A DNA stretch of 64,000 bases from Gallaecimonas mangrovi (GCF_003367375.1 NZ_CP031416.1:1185501-1249500), one strand, 5' to 3'; counted from the first letter of the stretch, positions 24,727 to 36,307 are shown. Notes: generated by a model not told the origin, from the sequence alone. Numbers and translations: made by a program.

Positions 24727-25518
24727 TCAGTGCTCGATAATCCTTGGCAGGTCGGTCTCTTCTTCCCTAAGGGTGAGAACTTCAACGCCATTATCGGTTA
24801 CCAGCAGTGTGTGCTCCCATTGCGCTGACAGGCTACGGTCTCGGGTGACCACTGTCCACTCATCTTTAAGCACTTTGCAGTCATATTTACCCACGTTAAC
24901 CATGGGCTCAATGGTTAAACACATACCGGCCTTAAGCTCAAGGCCGGTGCCAGGTTCACCGTAGTGCAGCACTTGCGGTTCTTCATGGAATTCACTGCCG
25001 ATGCCGTGGCCACAATAATCACGTACAACTGAGTAATTATGTGATTCCACATATTTTTGAATGGCGGCACCAATATCGCCAAGGGTTACCCCAGGTTTCA
25101 CCATTTTGATGCCTACCAGCATTGATTCACGGGCAACCTGGCTAACGCGCTCGCCTTGAATGGTGGGTTTACCTACCAAGAACATCTTAGAGGTATCGCC
25201 ATGGTAGCCGTCTTTGATAACCGTGATATCGATGTTGAGGATGTCGCCGTTTTTCAGCTTTTTGTCCTCAGAGGGAATGCCGTGACAGACCACATGGTTA
25301 ACCGAAGTACAAATCGACTTGGGGAAACCGTGGTAGTTGAGCGGCGCCGGAATGGCTTTTTGCACATTGACGATATGCTCATAGGCGATACGGTCCAATT
25401 CCTCGGTGCTCACGCCGGGCTTGACGTGTGGTGCCAGGATGTCCAGTACCTCGGCAGCCAGCTTGCCGGCCACACGCATCTTCGCTATTTCATCAGCGGT
25501 TTTGATTTTGACACTCAT
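24727..25518 (-). CDS. map: Methionine aminopeptidase, type I
   Basis: The 263-aa cytoplasmic enzyme removes the N-terminal Met of nascent proteins. The five metal ligands of the pita-bread fold are in view: the two Asp in NIDITVIKDGYHGDTSKMF, the His in GHGIGSEFHEEP, the Glu in TIEPMVN and the C-terminal Glu in AQWEHTLLVT. It is divergent from rpsB, the usual arrangement. Confidence 0.96.
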   Translation of the reverse strand: MSVKIKTADEIAKMRVAGKLAAEVLDILAPHVKPGVSTEELDRIAYEHIVNVQKAIPAPLNYHGFPKSICTSVNHVVCHGIPSEDKKLKNGDILNIDITVIKDGYHGDTSKMFLVGKPTIQGERVSQVARESMLVGIKMVKPGVTLGDIGAAIQKYVESHNYSVVRDYCGHGIGSEFHEEPQVLHYGEPGTGLELKAGMCLTIEPMVNVGKYDCKVLKDEWTVVTRDRSLSAQWEHTLLVTDNGVEVLTLREEETDLPRIIEH

Positions 25519-25554
25519 TCAACTACTCTTTTGGCGCAAAAAACACGCACTGTA

Positions 25555-25584
25555 TTGGTTTCAGTCAGAGCTTTATGGTATAAA
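25555..25584 (+). promoter_or_regulatory. Promoter of rpsB-tsf
   Basis: TTGGTT (25555-25560) and TATAAA (25579-25584) with an 18-bp spacer. The following discriminator GCGCGCCGG is very GC-rich, the pattern of stringently (ppGpp/DksA) repressed ribosomal promoters. Confidence 0.6.
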
Positions 25585-25629
25585 GCGCGCCGGCAATTTA
25601 CAAACATTGCCATTAACCCTAAACCACAC

Positions 25630-25683
25630 ACGTATCGACACATGTGCCGGGGTGCCCGCAAGGGTCGGATGCATGGGATACGT
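25630..25683 (+). promoter_or_regulatory. Structured rpsB mRNA leader (candidate S2 autoregulatory element)
   Basis: ACGTATC (25630-25636) pairs perfectly with GATACGT (25677-25683). Inside it CATG (25641-25644) can pair with CATG (25672-25675) and CC with GG, enclosing a small G/C-rich loop. The element ends about 19 nt before the GGAG of rpsB. Ribosomal protein S2 represses its own operon through a conserved leader in gammaproteobacteria; equivalence here is inferred from position and structure. Confidence 0.5.
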
Positions 25684-25714
25684 GGAGGCCTAACCCCAAT
25701 TTTGGAGACAAACA

Positions 25715-26437
25715 ATGTCCAAAGTTTCAATGCGCGACATGCTGCAAGCTGGTGTTCACTTCGGTCACCAAACCCGTTTCTGGAACCCGAAAATGAAACC
25801 TTTCATCTTCGGCGCCCGTAACAAGGTTCACATCATTAACCTCGAGCAAACTCTGCCGATGTTCAATGACGCCCTGAACTACCTGTCTTCCGTTGCCGGT
25901 AAGAAAGGTAAAATCCTGTTTGTAGGTACCAAGCGCGCTGCCGGTGAAGCAGTAAAAGAAGCCGCTAAAAGCTGTGGTCAGTTCTACGTGAACCACCGCT
26001 GGTTGGGCGGCATGCTGACTAACTGGAAAACTGTTCGTCAATCCATCAAGCGTCTGAAAGACCTGGAAACTCAGTCTCAAGACGGCACCTTCGAAAAGCT
26101 GACCAAGAAAGAAGCGCTGGATCTTACCCGCGAAATGGAAAAGCTTGAGAAGTCTCTGGGCGGTATCAAAGACATGGGCGGCCTGCCTGACGTTCTGTTT
26201 GTGATCGACGCTGACCACGAACATATCGCTATCAAAGAAGCCAACAACCTGGGTATTCCTGTTGTATCCATCGTTGATACCAACTCCAACCCTGACGGTG
26301 TTGACTATGTCGTTCCGGGTAACGATGACGCTATCCGCGCTATCCAACTCTACGTTGGTGCCGTGGCCGCCACTGTGAACGACGCTAAAGGCGCCGCTCC
26401 GGTAGCTGAAAGCGAGTTCGTTGAGGCTGCCGAGTAA
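25715..26437 (+). CDS. rpsB: 30S ribosomal protein S2
   Basis: 240 aa. Starts [28 protein letters not shown], contains the S2 signatures [25 protein letters not shown] and the later [21 protein letters not shown]. The small-subunit protein sits at the 30S head-body junction and recruits S1. GGAG lies 9 bases before the ATG. Codon use is strongly biased, as expected for a highly expressed gene. It is followed by an attenuating terminator and tsf. Confidence 0.98.
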   Translation: MSKVSMRDMLQAGVHFGHQTRFWNPKMKPFIFGARNKVHIINLEQTLPMFNDALNYLSSVAGKKGKILFVGTKRAAGEAVKEAAKSCGQFYVNHRWLGGMLTNWKTVRQSIKRLKDLETQSQDGTFEKLTKKEALDLTREMEKLEKSLGGIKDMGGLPDVLFVIDADHEHIAIKEANNLGIPVVSIVDTNSNPDGVDYVVPGNDDAIRAIQLYVGAVAATVNDAKGAAPVAESEFVEAAE

Positions 26438-26482
26438 GGCATCGCCTCGCCCTTGATTAACCATCGAGGATGGATTGGTTAA

Positions 26483-26509
26483 CAGGGGCCCACAAGGCCC
26501 CTGTTTTTT
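26483..26509 (+). terminator. Attenuator/terminator between rpsB and tsf
   Basis: CAGGGGCC (26483-26490), CACAA loop, GGCCCCTG (26496-26503), six T. Partial termination here would lower tsf relative to rpsB, as described for E. coli. Confidence 0.88.
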
Positions 26510-26534
26510 GGCAAGTAAAACCGAGGAATTTCAC

Positions 26535-27410
26535 ATGGCAATTACTGCTGCCCTGGTAAAAGAACTCCGTGACCGCACCGCTGCGGGCATGATGGATTGT
26601 AAAAAAGCCCTGACCGAAACCAACGGCGATATCGAAGCTGCCATCGAACTGATGCGCAAAAACGGCCAAGCCAAAGCGGCTAAGAAAGCCGGTCGTATCG
26701 CTGCTGAAGGTACTATTGTTATCGCTCACGAAGGTAACAAAGCGGCCATTCTGGAAGTGAACTGCGAAACCGACTTCGTGGCTAAAGACGCTTCCTTCCT
26801 GGCGCTGGCTGACGCTGCTGCGCAAGCGGCTCTGGCCAACGGTATCACTGATATCGAAGCTCTGGGCGCTGCCGAAGTAAACGGTGAAACCTTAGATACC
26901 ACCCGTACTAGCCTTATCGCCAAAATCGGTGAAAACATGAGCTTCCGCCGTGTAACCATCGTTGAAGGTGATAACCTGGGCGTATACAAACACGGTAGCC
27001 GTATCGGTGTTGTGGTTAGCCTGGTTGGTGGTGACGAAGAGCTGGCTAAAGACGTGGCTATGCACGTAGCAGCTTCTAAACCTGAGTTCACCAAGCCTGA
27101 AGATGTATCTGCTGAAGTCGTTGCTAAAGAGCGCGAAATTCAAGTAGACATCGCCATTCAATCTGGTAAGCCTAAAGAAATTGCTGAAAAAATGGTTGAA
27201 GGCCGTATGAAGAAATTCACCGGCGAAATTTCTTTGACTGGTCAGCCTTTCGTTAAAGATCCTGCGCAAAGCGTTGGCCAACTGCTTAAAGCTGCTGGCG
27301 CCGACGTAACCGGCTTCGTACGTTTCGAAGTGGGTGAAGGTATCGAAAAAGAAGTGGTCGACTTCGCTACCGAAGTTGCCCAGCAGGCTGCCGCTGCAGC
27401 CAAGCAGTAA
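26535..27410 (+). CDS. tsf: Elongation factor Ts
   Basis: 291 aa from the ATG at 26535 (GAGGAA upstream); the open frame to 26475 includes the attenuator and is not coding. EF-Ts exchanges GDP for GTP on EF-Tu. Family motifs are [17 protein letters not shown] at the N-terminus and [12 protein letters not shown] near residue 80, where TDFV contacts EF-Tu. Strong codon bias. Confidence 0.97.
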   Translation: MAITAALVKELRDRTAAGMMDCKKALTETNGDIEAAIELMRKNGQAKAAKKAGRIAAEGTIVIAHEGNKAAILEVNCETDFVAKDASFLALADAAAQAALANGITDIEALGAAEVNGETLDTTRTSLIAKIGENMSFRRVTIVEGDNLGVYKHGSRIGVVVSLVGGDEELAKDVAMHVAASKPEFTKPEDVSAEVVAKEREIQVDIAIQSGKPKEIAEKMVEGRMKKFTGEISLTGQPFVKDPAQSVGQLLKAAGADVTGFVRFEVGEGIEKEVVDFATEVAQQAAAAAKQ

Positions 27411-27416
27411 AGTAAA

Positions 27417-27442
27417 GAGGCCGGCTTGCCGGCCTCCTTTTT
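27417..27442 (+). terminator. Terminator after tsf
   Basis: GAGGCCGG (27417-27424), CTTG loop, CCGGCCTC (27429-27436), then CTTTTT. Confidence 0.9.
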
Positions 27443-27498
27443 ATCCGGGCCGTGGCAACCGCCGCGGTCGATTTGTGTCTGCAAGGTGAGAAAGGATC

Positions 27499-28230
27499 AT
27501 GAGCACCAGTTCCAAGCCCCAATATCGTCGCATTTTGCTGAAACTGTCCGGTGAAGCCCTGATGGGCAATGAAGGTTTCGGTATCGATCCCAAGGTCCTG
27601 GACCGTATGGCTACCGAAATCAAAGAGCTGATTGAACTGGGTGTTCAAGTTGGCCTGGTGATCGGTGGTGGTAACCTGTTCCGTGGTGAAGGCCTGGCCA
27701 AAGCCGGCATGAACCGCGTTGTCGGTGACCATATGGGGATGCTGGCTACCGTGATGAACGGCCTGGCCATGCGTGATGCCCTGCACCGTGCTTATGTGAA
27801 CGCCAAGCTGATGAGCGCCATTGACCTTAAAGGGGTCTGCGAAAGCTACAATTGGGCTGATGCCATTGGTATGCTTCGTGATGGCAAAGTGGTCATTTTC
27901 TCTGCTGGCACCGGTAATCCCTTCTTTACCACTGATTCTGCCGCTTGCTTGCGCGGCATCGAAATCGAAGCCGACTGCGTGCTTAAAGCCACCAAAGTGG
28001 ATGGTGTTTACTCTGCCGATCCGGTGAAAAACCCTGATGCGGTGAAATATGATAAATTGACTTATGCGCAAGTGCTGGACCAAGAGCTGAAAGTCATGGA
28101 CTTGGCTGCCTTTACCTTGGCCAGGGACCACAACATGCCCATTCGCGTATTCAATATGAACAAACCTGGGGCCCTCAAAGCGGTGGCCATGGGCGAGCCA
28201 GAAGGCACCTTAATTAGCCACCAGGCCTGA
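27499..28230 (+). CDS. pyrH: UMP kinase
   Basis: 243 aa. It phosphorylates UMP to UDP in pyrimidine nucleotide synthesis and belongs to the amino-acid kinase fold, hexameric and allosterically regulated by GTP and UTP. Visible motifs: [37 protein letters not shown] and [14 protein letters not shown] precedes the ATG. First gene of the pyrH-frr pair, 88 bp after tsf. Confidence 0.97.
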   Translation: MSTSSKPQYRRILLKLSGEALMGNEGFGIDPKVLDRMATEIKELIELGVQVGLVIGGGNLFRGEGLAKAGMNRVVGDHMGMLATVMNGLAMRDALHRAYVNAKLMSAIDLKGVCESYNWADAIGMLRDGKVVIFSAGTGNPFFTTDSAACLRGIEIEADCVLKATKVDGVYSADPVKNPDAVKYDKLTYAQVLDQELKVMDLAAFTLARDHNMPIRVFNMNKPGALKAVAMGEPEGTLISHQA

Positions 28231-28250
28231 TAAGAAGAGGACGTCAATCC

Positions 28251-28808
28251 GTGATCAACGAGATCAAAGCCGACGCTAAAGAGCGTATGGAAAAAACCGT
28301 GGAAGCCACCAGGAGCCAGATGGCCAAAGTACGCACTGGCCGGGCACACCCCAGTCTTCTCGATTCAATTCGTGTTGACTACTACGGTAGCGCTACGCCG
28401 CTTAAGCAGGTGGCTAACATCACTGCTGAAGACGCCCGTACCCTGGCCGTAACGGTGTTCGATAAGTCGATGATCCAAGCCATTGAAAAAGCGATCATGA
28501 CCTCGGATCTGGGCCTTAACCCGGCATCTGCGGGTACCACTATCCGTATTCCGCTGCCGCCGCTGACCGAAGAGCGCCGTAAAGATCTGGTGAAACTGGT
28601 TCGCGCCGAAGCCGAAAATGGCCGCGTTGCAATCCGCAATGTGCGCCGTGATGCCAACAGCGACATTAAAGCGCTGCTCAAGGATAAAGAAATTTCTGAG
28701 GACGACGACCGTCGTGCCCAAGATGAAATTCAGAAATTGACCGACGTTTTTGTTAAACAAGTTGACGACGTTCTGGCCGCTAAAGAAGCCGAGTTAATGG
28801 AATTCTAA
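28251..28808 (+). CDS. frr: Ribosome recycling factor
   Basis: 185 aa. With EF-G it splits post-termination ribosomes. The helical domain shows [21 protein letters not shown] (family signature begins here) and the C-terminal coiled part ends KEAELMEF. The start codon is GTG, with AGAGG about 11 bases upstream; no ATG fits the family N-terminus. Confidence 0.96.
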   Translation: MINEIKADAKERMEKTVEATRSQMAKVRTGRAHPSLLDSIRVDYYGSATPLKQVANITAEDARTLAVTVFDKSMIQAIEKAIMTSDLGLNPASAGTTIRIPLPPLTEERRKDLVKLVRAEAENGRVAIRNVRRDANSDIKALLKDKEISEDDDRRAQDEIQKLTDVFVKQVDDVLAAKEAELMEF

Positions 28809-28831
28809 GGTCCGATCGGGTAAGGTTTGGA

Positions 28832-28865
28832 CGCCGCATGGCATGGCTATGCGGCGTTTGTTTAT
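28832..28865 (+). terminator. Terminator/attenuator between frr and uppS
   Basis: ACGCCGCAT (28832-28840) and ATGCGGCGT (28850-28858) form a perfect 9-bp stem, followed by a moderately U-rich TTTGTTTATTTT. Confidence 0.72.
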
Positions 28866-28888
28866 TTTAGAACCAAGGTAACCCGTCA

Positions 28889-29665
28889 ATGACGAATAGT
28901 CCCGCCTTTGAAGCCACATTGGGGAAAGCTTTTCCCAGACACATTGCCATTATCATGGATGGCAATGGGCGCTGGGCCGAGAGCCGTGGCAAGGCACGTA
29001 TTATGGGGCATAAACAGGGTGTTGAAGCGGTACGGGAAACCGTGCGCTGTGCCAATAAGCTGGGCATGACTTCATTGACTCTGTTTGCTTTTTCATCGGA
29101 AAACTGGCGCCGCCCAGAAGAGGAAGTGAGCTTTCTGATGGAATTGTTTCTGCTGGTGTTAGGCAGAGAAGTCAAAAAACTCCATAAGAACAATATTAAG
29201 CTGAACATCATCGGCGATTGCAGTGCCTTTTCTGAGCGACTGATTAAAAAGATTAACGAAGCCCAGGCGCTAACGGCCAATAATACTGGTCTCATTCTGA
29301 ATGTGGCAGCTAACTATGGCGGCTGCTGGGATATTACTCAGGCAGCTCAACATCTGGCCGAACAGGTTAGCCAAGGTAAGTTGCAAAGCAGTGACATCAC
29401 CGAAGCCATGTTTGCCCAGCAACTGATGTTAGCCGAGCAACCCGCCGTTGATTTAATGATCCGTACCGGCGGTGACCACCGCATTTCCAATTTCTTGCTG
29501 TGGCAGTTGGCCTACGCCGAACTGTATTTTACCGATACCTTGTGGCCTGATTTTGGCGAACAAGCACTGACGGATGCGGTCGCTGCATTTTTAAGCCGGG
29601 AGCGCCGCTTTGGTTGTACCGGTGCCCAGGTCAGAGCCTGGATGAATGATTCAAAACAAGGATAA
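28889..29665 (+). CDS. uppS: Undecaprenyl diphosphate synthase
   Basis: 258 aa. It is the cis-prenyltransferase that makes the C55 carrier lipid for peptidoglycan and O-antigen. [13 protein letters not shown] holds the catalytic Asp24 and the diphosphate-binding residues. [15 protein letters not shown] and the C-terminal [10 protein letters not shown] are family signatures. The common RTGGE is RTGGD here, a mild substitution. First gene of the long envelope cluster that continues with cdsA. Confidence 0.96.
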   Translation: MTNSPAFEATLGKAFPRHIAIIMDGNGRWAESRGKARIMGHKQGVEAVRETVRCANKLGMTSLTLFAFSSENWRRPEEEVSFLMELFLLVLGREVKKLHKNNIKLNIIGDCSAFSERLIKKINEAQALTANNTGLILNVAANYGGCWDITQAAQHLAEQVSQGKLQSSDITEAMFAQQLMLAEQPAVDLMIRTGGDHRISNFLLWQLAYAELYFTDTLWPDFGEQALTDAVAAFLSRERRFGCTGAQVRAWMNDSKQG

Positions 29666-29670
29666 CCATT

Positions 29671-30531
29671 TTGCTTAAGCAAAGGATCTTGACTGCCTTA
29701 TTGTTGTTGCCGGTCGCGTTACTGGTCATTTTTTGGTTGCCGATTAATGCCTTTGGCTGGGTAGCCGCCGTATTGGTGGCTTTGGGAGCCTGGGAATGGG
29801 CGGGACTAGCGCAATTAGAAGGGCGCATTTATCAAGTGCTGTTAGCGGTACTGGCCTTTGCTTTGCTGGCGTTAGTGCAATTGGTGGTGCCGGTCTCTAA
29901 TTTATGGGAGCAAGGTCAACCGGCTGGATTTTATAGCTTGATGGTGTTGCTGGCTGGCTTTTGGTGGGCTGTGGCGGCGGTACTCGTTACCCAATATCCA
30001 GAACCTAAGCGTTTTTGGCAGCACAACCGGCGCTGGCGTATTCTTTTTGGCGCTTTAACCTTGTTGCCTACCTGGACCGGACTAATGGTGCTCAGGTCGT
30101 GGCATCACGACACTGACCCGATGCTGGGCGCTTGGGCCATTTTGTTTGTCTTGTTGTTGGTTTGGGCGGCAGATACCGGCGCCTATTTTGCTGGCCGCAG
30201 CTTTGGCAAACGCAAATTATCCCCGAAAGTCAGCCCCAATAAATCCATTGAAGGCGCCATTGGTGGTTTGGTGTTGGCGATGGTGATTTGTGGGCTGTGT
30301 ATTTATTTTCGCCCGGCCGGTATTTCGCCAACCTCAATGGTGGTGGCAAGCCTGTTAACGGTGATGGCATCGATTTTGGGCGACTTGGCCGAGTCGATGT
30401 TCAAACGTGAAGCCGGCATCAAAGATTCTGGCACTATTTTGCCTGGCCATGGTGGCATCCTTGACCGAATCGACTCTATTACCGCGGCAGTGCCAGTATT
30501 TGTGCTGGTGATGCTGGCGATGGGGGTTTGA
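29671..30531 (+). CDS. cdsA: Phosphatidate cytidylyltransferase CdsA
   Basis: 286 aa, inner membrane, seven or eight hydrophobic helices. It makes CDP-diacylglycerol, the precursor of all phospholipids. The family signature [19 protein letters not shown]...[11 protein letters not shown] is complete. The start is TTG, with AAGGA 8 bases upstream and only five bases after the uppS stop. The next gene dxr begins on its stop codon. Confidence 0.95.
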   Translation: MLKQRILTALLLLPVALLVIFWLPINAFGWVAAVLVALGAWEWAGLAQLEGRIYQVLLAVLAFALLALVQLVVPVSNLWEQGQPAGFYSLMVLLAGFWWAVAAVLVTQYPEPKRFWQHNRRWRILFGALTLLPTWTGLMVLRSWHHDTDPMLGAWAILFVLLLVWAADTGAYFAGRSFGKRKLSPKVSPNKSIEGAIGGLVLAMVICGLCIYFRPAGISPTSMVVASLLTVMASILGDLAESMFKREAGIKDSGTILPGHGGILDRIDSITAAVPVFVLVMLAMGV

Positions 30532-31709
30532 TGCAAGGCATCGTTGTACTGGGCGCCACCGGTTCAATTGGCGACTCCACCTTGGATGTGGTGGCGCGCC
30601 ACCCGGATAAATATCGTATCGTTGCGCTTTCTGCCCACACCAATGCCAAAAAATTGCTAGCGCTGTGCTTGAAATTTAAGCCGCTGCAAGCAGTGTTGGT
30701 GGACGACAGTCAAGCCGCCTGGCTTCAGGGCGAGCTAAAAAAGGCCGGTTCAACCACGGAGCTTTTAACCGGCAGTGCCGCTCTTTGCGATATTGCCGCG
30801 CACCCTGAAGCGCGGCAGGTGATGGCTGCTATTGTTGGCGCCGCTGGTCTGCTCCCCACGTTAGCGGCGGTAAAAGCCGCTAAGCGGGTACTGCTGGCCA
30901 ATAAAGAAGCCTTGGTGATGTCAGGTCAGCTTTTTATGGCGGCGGTTAAAGAGCATGGCGCTGAATTGTTACCTATCGATTCCGAGCACAACGCCATTTT
31001 TCAGTCTCTGCCATATGCCTGTCAGCAAGGCGCAGCTTATGGGCAGCACGGTGTTACTCAAATTCTACTGACCGGTTCTGGTGGGCCATTTAGGACGCGG
31101 GATTTAACCACCTTTGACAGCATTACCCCTGCGCAGGCCGTCGCTCACCCCAATTGGTCTATGGGGCAAAAAATCTCGGTAGATTCGGCCACCATGATGA
31201 ACAAAGGGTTGGAGTTCATTGAAGCGCGTTGGCTGTTTGACTGCCGCGGCGATGATATTCAGGTGGTTTTGCATCCGCAAAGTATCATTCATTCCATGGT
31301 GCGTTACGCCGATGGCTCGGTGCTAGCGCAGATGGGCAACCCTGATATGCGCACCCCCATTGCCCATGCCATGGCGTACCCAGAGCGCATTGCCGCTGGG
31401 GTTGAACCTTTAGATTTCTTCGCGTTAAGCCAATTTAGCTTTGAAAAGGCCGATGCGGCGCGTTACCCCTGCCTTTATCTCGCAATGGACGCTTGCCGGG
31501 CAGGCCAAGGTGCCACCACCGTACTTAACGCCGCCAATGAAGTGGCCGTGGATGCCTTCTTAAAAGGTGCGCTTTCTTTTAACGGTATCGCAAAAATGGT
31601 GGAGAAAACGCTGAATCGCTTTGCAAGCGAGACAGCGAGCGACTTAGCCGCTATCCTGGCTCTGGATAATGAAAGTCGCCAATACCTGAGAACGCTCCTG
31701 CCATGTTGA
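30531..31709 (+). CDS. dxr: 1-deoxy-D-xylulose 5-phosphate reductoisomerase
   Basis: 392 aa. Second enzyme of the MEP isoprenoid pathway, producing 2-C-methyl-D-erythritol 4-phosphate with [19 protein letters not shown] is the NADPH loop, [12 protein letters not shown] carries the metal-binding Asp and Glu, and [13 protein letters not shown] is the substrate and metal site. The ATG at 30531 shares a base with the cdsA stop (TGATG). Its product ultimately feeds UppS upstream. In E. coli dxr lies before uppS, so the order is rearranged here. Confidence 0.96.
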   Translation: MQGIVVLGATGSIGDSTLDVVARHPDKYRIVALSAHTNAKKLLALCLKFKPLQAVLVDDSQAAWLQGELKKAGSTTELLTGSAALCDIAAHPEARQVMAAIVGAAGLLPTLAAVKAAKRVLLANKEALVMSGQLFMAAVKEHGAELLPIDSEHNAIFQSLPYACQQGAAYGQHGVTQILLTGSGGPFRTRDLTTFDSITPAQAVAHPNWSMGQKISVDSATMMNKGLEFIEARWLFDCRGDDIQVVLHPQSIIHSMVRYADGSVLAQMGNPDMRTPIAHAMAYPERIAAGVEPLDFFALSQFSFEKADAARYPCLYLAMDACRAGQGATTVLNAANEVAVDAFLKGALSFNGIAKMVEKTLNRFASETASDLAAILALDNESRQYLRTLLPC

Positions 31710-33040
31710 CCCTGCTGTGGAATCTCTTTTTCTTCATCCTTGCCCTTGGCATCTTAGTGACCATTCATGAGTTTGGTCATTTTTGGGTGGCAAGACGTTG
31801 CGGCGTGAAAGTAGAACGTTTTTCCATTGGCTTTGGCCCTGCGCTTTGGAAGCGGGTTGCCAAAGACGGTGTGGAATATGTGGTTGCCGGTATTCCGCTC
31901 GGTGGTTACGTCAAAATGCTCGACGAGCGGGTAGCTGAAGTGCCAGAAGCCGAGCGGCATATGGCCTTTAATAACAAGTCATTGAAAGCGCGTACCGCCA
32001 TTGTTTCAGCGGGGCCCATTGCCAATATCCTTTTTGCCATTGTGGTGTACTGGCTGATGTGGATGGTGGGGGTGCCGGCAGTCAAGCCGGTTGTCGGTGG
32101 CACTGCCGCCGGTTCTATCGCGGCTCAAGCACATTTACCCAAAGGCGCACAAATTACCGCTGTTGATGGGCAATCTACCCGCAGCTGGGAAGATGTGAAT
32201 TTGGCGCTGGTCGGCCATATTGGCGACAAAGAAATTCCGCTGACATTCTTGGATGATAAGGGCATTAGCCGGCATTTGGTGCTGGATACGCGCTATTGGC
32301 AGTTTAATCCAGACAAAGAAAGTAGCCTTGCCAGCTTGGGGATCAAGCCCTTTAGCCCCAAGTTTGATGTGGTGGTGGCCAAGGTTGTTGCCGGCGGCGC
32401 TGCAGACAAGGCCGGGTTAAAGCCTGGTGACAAAATTTTAGCCTTACATGGCACCGGCAAGGTCGATTGGGACGGCTTTGCCAAGGCGGTGAAAAATGGC
32501 GCTAACAAACCATTAGCGTTCGATATTGAACGCGGCGGTGAACGAATGACATTAACCGTGGTCCCAGATGAGCGAGACGGACAAGGTTATGTCGGACTCT
32601 ACCCTCAGGCGCCTAAGTGGCCTGAGCATATTTTGACCGAGATACGCTTTGGGCCAGTGGATGCCCTGGTCGAAGGGGTAAAACGTACTTGGCAGATGGT
32701 CAGCTTAACGGTGACCACGCTGGTAAAACTGGTGACAGGTGAGTTGGCATTGGACAATCTGTCCGGGCCTATCTCAATTGCCCAGGGTGCAGGGGCGTCA
32801 GCCGGTATCGGCTTCGCCTATTTTCTTGGTTTTTTAGGGCTTATCAGTGTTAATCTGGGCATCATTAACTTGCTGCCTTTGCCTGTTCTCGATGGGGGAC
32901 ATTTAATGTTCTTCGTCTGTGAAGCAGTGCGTAAAAAGCCTCTGTCGGAGCGAGCCCAGGAAGTGGGCTATCGGATAGGTGCGGCTTTATTACTGATGCT
33001 GATGGGCATTGCCATATTCAACGACCTCGCAAGGTTATAG
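31703..33040 (+). CDS. rseP: Site-2 intramembrane zinc protease RseP
   Basis: 445 aa. It cleaves RseA inside the membrane to release sigma-E in the envelope stress response. The zinc site HEFGH (22-26) is in the first transmembrane helix. Two periplasmic PDZ domains (about 115-300) follow, and the third ligand motif [13 protein letters not shown] is near residue 390. It overlaps the dxr end by 7 bp. Confidence 0.96.
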   Translation: MLTLLWNLFFFILALGILVTIHEFGHFWVARRCGVKVERFSIGFGPALWKRVAKDGVEYVVAGIPLGGYVKMLDERVAEVPEAERHMAFNNKSLKARTAIVSAGPIANILFAIVVYWLMWMVGVPAVKPVVGGTAAGSIAAQAHLPKGAQITAVDGQSTRSWEDVNLALVGHIGDKEIPLTFLDDKGISRHLVLDTRYWQFNPDKESSLASLGIKPFSPKFDVVVAKVVAGGAADKAGLKPGDKILALHGTGKVDWDGFAKAVKNGANKPLAFDIERGGERMTLTVVPDERDGQGYVGLYPQAPKWPEHILTEIRFGPVDALVEGVKRTWQMVSLTVTTLVKLVTGELALDNLSGPISIAQGAGASAGIGFAYFLGFLGLISVNLGIINLLPLPVLDGGHLMFFVCEAVRKKPLSERAQEVGYRIGAALLLMLMGIAIFNDLARL

Positions 33041-33067
33041 CGGGGCAAGGACGGATAAATAAAATCA

Positions 33068-35524
33068 ATGAGAGCCGTGCAATCATTGCTGTGCGCCTCC
33101 GTACTGGCGGCCGTTTCTGTGCCCAGCCAGGCGATGGATGCCTTTAAAGTTAACGACATTCGTATCGACGGTTTGCAGCGGGTTGCCCTGTCTGCCGCTC
33201 TGACTTATGTTCCTGTGAGAAAAGGCGATGTGGTCGATCAGACCCGTGTCGCCCAGATAATCCGCTCCCTCTACAGCTCCACTCACTTTGAAAATATCGA
33301 AGTATTGCGTGATGGGCACACTCTGATCATTAAGGTGAAAGAACGCCCGACCATCAGTTCAATTGACTTCAGCGGTAACAAAGACATTAAGGAAGAGCAG
33401 CTCAAGCAGAGCTTGTCGGATTCCAATGTCAAAGTGGGTGAACCGCTAGACCGCACCATGCTGACCCAAATAGAAAAGGGTCTGGTGGATTTTTACTACT
33501 CGGTAGGTAAATACGACGCCTCTGTCAAAGCACAGGTAACGGATTTGCCACGTAACCGGGTTGGGCTGAAGTTTATCTTTAAAGAGGGCAAAGCGGCCTC
33601 TATTCAGCAGATCAACATCGTTGGTAACAAAGCCTTTTCTAACAAAGAATTGTTAGACCAGTTTGAGCTTAAAGACCACCTGGCCTGGTGGAAGGTGTTT
33701 TCTGAAAAACGTTATCAGAAACAAAAGCTTGAGTCAGACTTGGAAACCCTGAAGTCCTACTATTTGGACCGTGGTTACCTAAAGTTCAAGGTAGATTCAA
33801 CTCAGGTGTCGATGACGCCGGATCGCAGCGGTGTTTATATCACTGTTAACGTTCATGAAGGCGATATCTACAAGGTTAAGGCCATTAAGCTGACCGGCAA
33901 CCTGTTGAATAAAAAAGACATCATGGAACGGTTGGTGCCAATCAAGCCGGGGGCTACCTACTCCGGTGCCGAGGTGACATTCACCGAAAACATGCTGTCT
34001 AAATTCTTGGGGCGTTTCGGTTATGCCTATCCGAAGGTGAAAACCTACCCTGAGGTGGATCCGAAGACCAAAGAAGTCACCCTTAATATCCATGTTGAGC
34101 CTGGCTCACGGATTTACGTGCACCGCATTAACTTCTCCGGTAACGAAACCACCTCCGATGAAGTATTGCGCCGTGAAGTTCGCCAAATGGAAGGCACTTG
34201 GCTGTCTAACAGCCTAGTTGAGTTGTCTAAAGACCGTTTGAACCGTTTGGGCTTCTTTGACACCGTCGATAGCACCACTGACCGTTCAACCGAAGACCCA
34301 GATCAGGTCGATGTTAACTTCAAGGTAAAAGAACAGCCTTCCGGCTCCTTGAATGCCGGTATCGGCTACGGCTCCTATGGCGGCCTGTCGCTAACGGCCG
34401 GTATTACCCAGAAAAACTGGCTGGGTACCGGTAAAACCATCGGCATTAATAGCTCGACCAACAGCTACCAGAAAAGTATCAGCCTGAGCTACCTAGACCC
34501 TTACTTCACCATTGATGCGGTGAGCTTGGGCGGTAAGGTGTATTACACCAAGACCGACTACGGCAGTGCTTATCTGGAAGCCTATAAACAAAGTGCCTAT
34601 GGCGTGAACGCCTCTCTTGGCTTCCCGGTGAACGAATATAACCGGCTGAGTTTAGGGGTGGGCTATAAGAACTCGCGGTTGAGCTCCATCTCGTCTTACG
34701 AGCAGGCCTTGCAGTTCTACGAAGTGTACTCTGACCAGGATATCTTGGACGGTAAAATTCATTACGATCAGTACACTGTTAATGCCGGTTGGTCGCGCCG
34801 CACCTTGAACCGCGGTACTTTCCCGACGGCGGGTTCTAGTCAGAGTGCGGGTTTTGAAATGACCACGCCAAACTCTGAGTTGAAGTTCTATAAATTGAGC
34901 TTTGATGCCAGCAACTACTTCCCGCTGGATAGGGCCCAAGATTGGGTATTCTCTACCAGTGTTACCCTGGGCTACGGCCAGGGCTACGGTAAGGTTAATG
35001 GTAATGACACCATACTGCCGTTCTGGGAAAACTATTACGCCGGTGGTAGCCGCACGCTGCGGGGCTTTGAGTCCAACTCCGTTGGTTCGCGGGCCATCTA
35101 TCGTGAAAAGACCAGCGTAACCGGCGATGGCGCCCCTTACCTGCCATCCTCCCTTGACCAGGTTTATGTTGGTGGTGCGCTGGGTGGTAACGCCAAAGCC
35201 GTTGCAACGCTGGAATTGATCACCCCAACGCCATTCTTGGATGAAGCTTACAAACACTCGGTACGGACTTCCGTATTCTTGGATGTGGGTAACGTTTGGG
35301 ATACCGAATTCGACTATGACGAATATAAGGATCTCGAAAAAGCCAGTGGCAGTAAGGATTTCTACGACTATAGCGATGCAAGTGCTTACCGAGCCTCTTT
35401 CGGTATCAGCCTGCAGTGGTTGTCACCCATGGGCCCAATGGTGTTTAGCTTGGCTAAGCCCATTAAGAAACAGCCTGGTGACCAAACTGAAATCTTCTCC
35501 TTTAACATCGGCACCACCTTCTAA
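33068..35524 (+). CDS. bamA: Outer membrane protein assembly factor BamA
   Basis: 818 aa. Signal peptide (cleavage after PSQA), five POTRA domains (about 25-425) and a C-terminal Omp85 beta-barrel. The barrel contains the RGF motif ([10 protein letters not shown]) and ends in the aromatic residue (NIGTTF) needed for outer-membrane insertion. BamA is the core of the machine that folds outer-membrane proteins. It follows rseP by 27 bp. Normally skp follows directly; here udp intervenes. Confidence 0.97.
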   Translation: MRAVQSLLCASVLAAVSVPSQAMDAFKVNDIRIDGLQRVALSAALTYVPVRKGDVVDQTRVAQIIRSLYSSTHFENIEVLRDGHTLIIKVKERPTISSIDFSGNKDIKEEQLKQSLSDSNVKVGEPLDRTMLTQIEKGLVDFYYSVGKYDASVKAQVTDLPRNRVGLKFIFKEGKAASIQQINIVGNKAFSNKELLDQFELKDHLAWWKVFSEKRYQKQKLESDLETLKSYYLDRGYLKFKVDSTQVSMTPDRSGVYITVNVHEGDIYKVKAIKLTGNLLNKKDIMERLVPIKPGATYSGAEVTFTENMLSKFLGRFGYAYPKVKTYPEVDPKTKEVTLNIHVEPGSRIYVHRINFSGNETTSDEVLRREVRQMEGTWLSNSLVELSKDRLNRLGFFDTVDSTTDRSTEDPDQVDVNFKVKEQPSGSLNAGIGYGSYGGLSLTAGITQKNWLGTGKTIGINSSTNSYQKSISLSYLDPYFTIDAVSLGGKVYYTKTDYGSAYLEAYKQSAYGVNASLGFPVNEYNRLSLGVGYKNSRLSSISSYEQALQFYEVYSDQDILDGKIHYDQYTVNAGWSRRTLNRGTFPTAGSSQSAGFEMTTPNSELKFYKLSFDASNYFPLDRAQDWVFSTSVTLGYGQGYGKVNGNDTILPFWENYYAGGSRTLRGFESNSVGSRAIYREKTSVTGDGAPYLPSSLDQVYVGGALGGNAKAVATLELITPTPFLDEAYKHSVRTSVFLDVGNVWDTEFDYDEYKDLEKASGSKDFYDYSDASAYRASFGISLQWLSPMGPMVFSLAKPIKKQPGDQTEIFSFNIGTTF

Positions 35525-35532
35525 GGGCGCTT

Positions 35533-36297
35533 ATGGGGAAGTTTCATATAGGTGTTAGCCAATCCGACCTTAATGGGGCTTCCCTGGCCATAGTGCCTGG
35601 GGATCCTGCTCGGGTTGAGCGTATCGCACGTCATTTAGATGAACCTAAGTTTCTGGCCGCTCAGCGTGAGTTCACCCTTTGGGGGGGCAAAATAGCAGGC
35701 CAAGCAGTGGTTGTGTGTTCCACCGGTATCGGTGGGCCTTCTACGTCAATCGCGGTTGAAGAGTTAGCCCAATTGGGTATCAGGACTTTCTTGCGCATTG
35801 GTACTACGGGTGCCATTCAGCCAGAGATTCCGGTAGGCTCGATGATTGTGACCACAGGTTCAGTTCGCCTTGACGGCGCTAGCCAACACTTTGCGCCGCT
35901 GGAGTTTCCAGCGGTTGCCGATTTTGAATGTACCGAGGCGCTGGTGAATGCGGCTCGGTCTTTGGGCATTAAGCCCGTGGTAGGGGTGACGGCATCGTCC
36001 GACACCTTTTATCCTGGCCAGGAGCGGTATGACACTTATTCTGGTCGGGTTGTTCAGCGATTCCAGGGCTCCCTCAAGGAGTGGCAAGCCATGGGCGTAC
36101 TGAATTACGAAATGGAGTCGGCCACTCTTTTAACCATGTGTGCTAGCCAAGGATTGAAAGCTGGCTGCGTGGCAGGAGTGGTAGTAAACCGAACCCAGCA
36201 AGAGATCCCCGATGAGTCGTTAATGGCCAACACTGAAGCCAAGGCAATCGAGGTAGTGCTGGGTGCTGCCAAGCAGTTGCTTGTATCTAAACAATAA
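35533..36297 (+). CDS. udp: Uridine phosphorylase
   Basis: 254 aa. It converts uridine and phosphate to uracil and ribose 1-phosphate in the cytoplasm. Conserved parts: [12 protein letters not shown] at the phosphate site, [28 protein letters not shown], and [13 protein letters not shown], which binds ribose. It sits 8 bp after bamA with AGGG before its ATG and 10 bp before the skp start, so it is almost certainly cotranscribed. This insertion into bamA-skp is unusual: E. coli udp is elsewhere. Codon use resembles the neighbours. Confidence 0.93.
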   Translation: MGKFHIGVSQSDLNGASLAIVPGDPARVERIARHLDEPKFLAAQREFTLWGGKIAGQAVVVCSTGIGGPSTSIAVEELAQLGIRTFLRIGTTGAIQPEIPVGSMIVTTGSVRLDGASQHFAPLEFPAVADFECTEALVNAARSLGIKPVVGVTASSDTFYPGQERYDTYSGRVVQRFQGSLKEWQAMGVLNYEMESATLLTMCASQGLKAGCVAGVVVNRTQQEIPDESLMANTEAKAIEVVLGAAKQLLVSKQ

Positions 36298-36307
36298 GGA
36301 GAGAACC

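Noticed and set aside
25727-26464. 245-aa minus-strand ORF opposite rpsB
   Set aside because: Shadow of rpsB codon bias, without a ribosome site or family likeness.
27367-28131. 254-aa minus-strand ORF opposite pyrH
   Set aside because: Shadow of pyrH that also crosses the tsf terminator.
34652-35257. 201-aa minus-strand ORF opposite bamA
   Set aside because: Antisense to the BamA barrel region, no supporting features.
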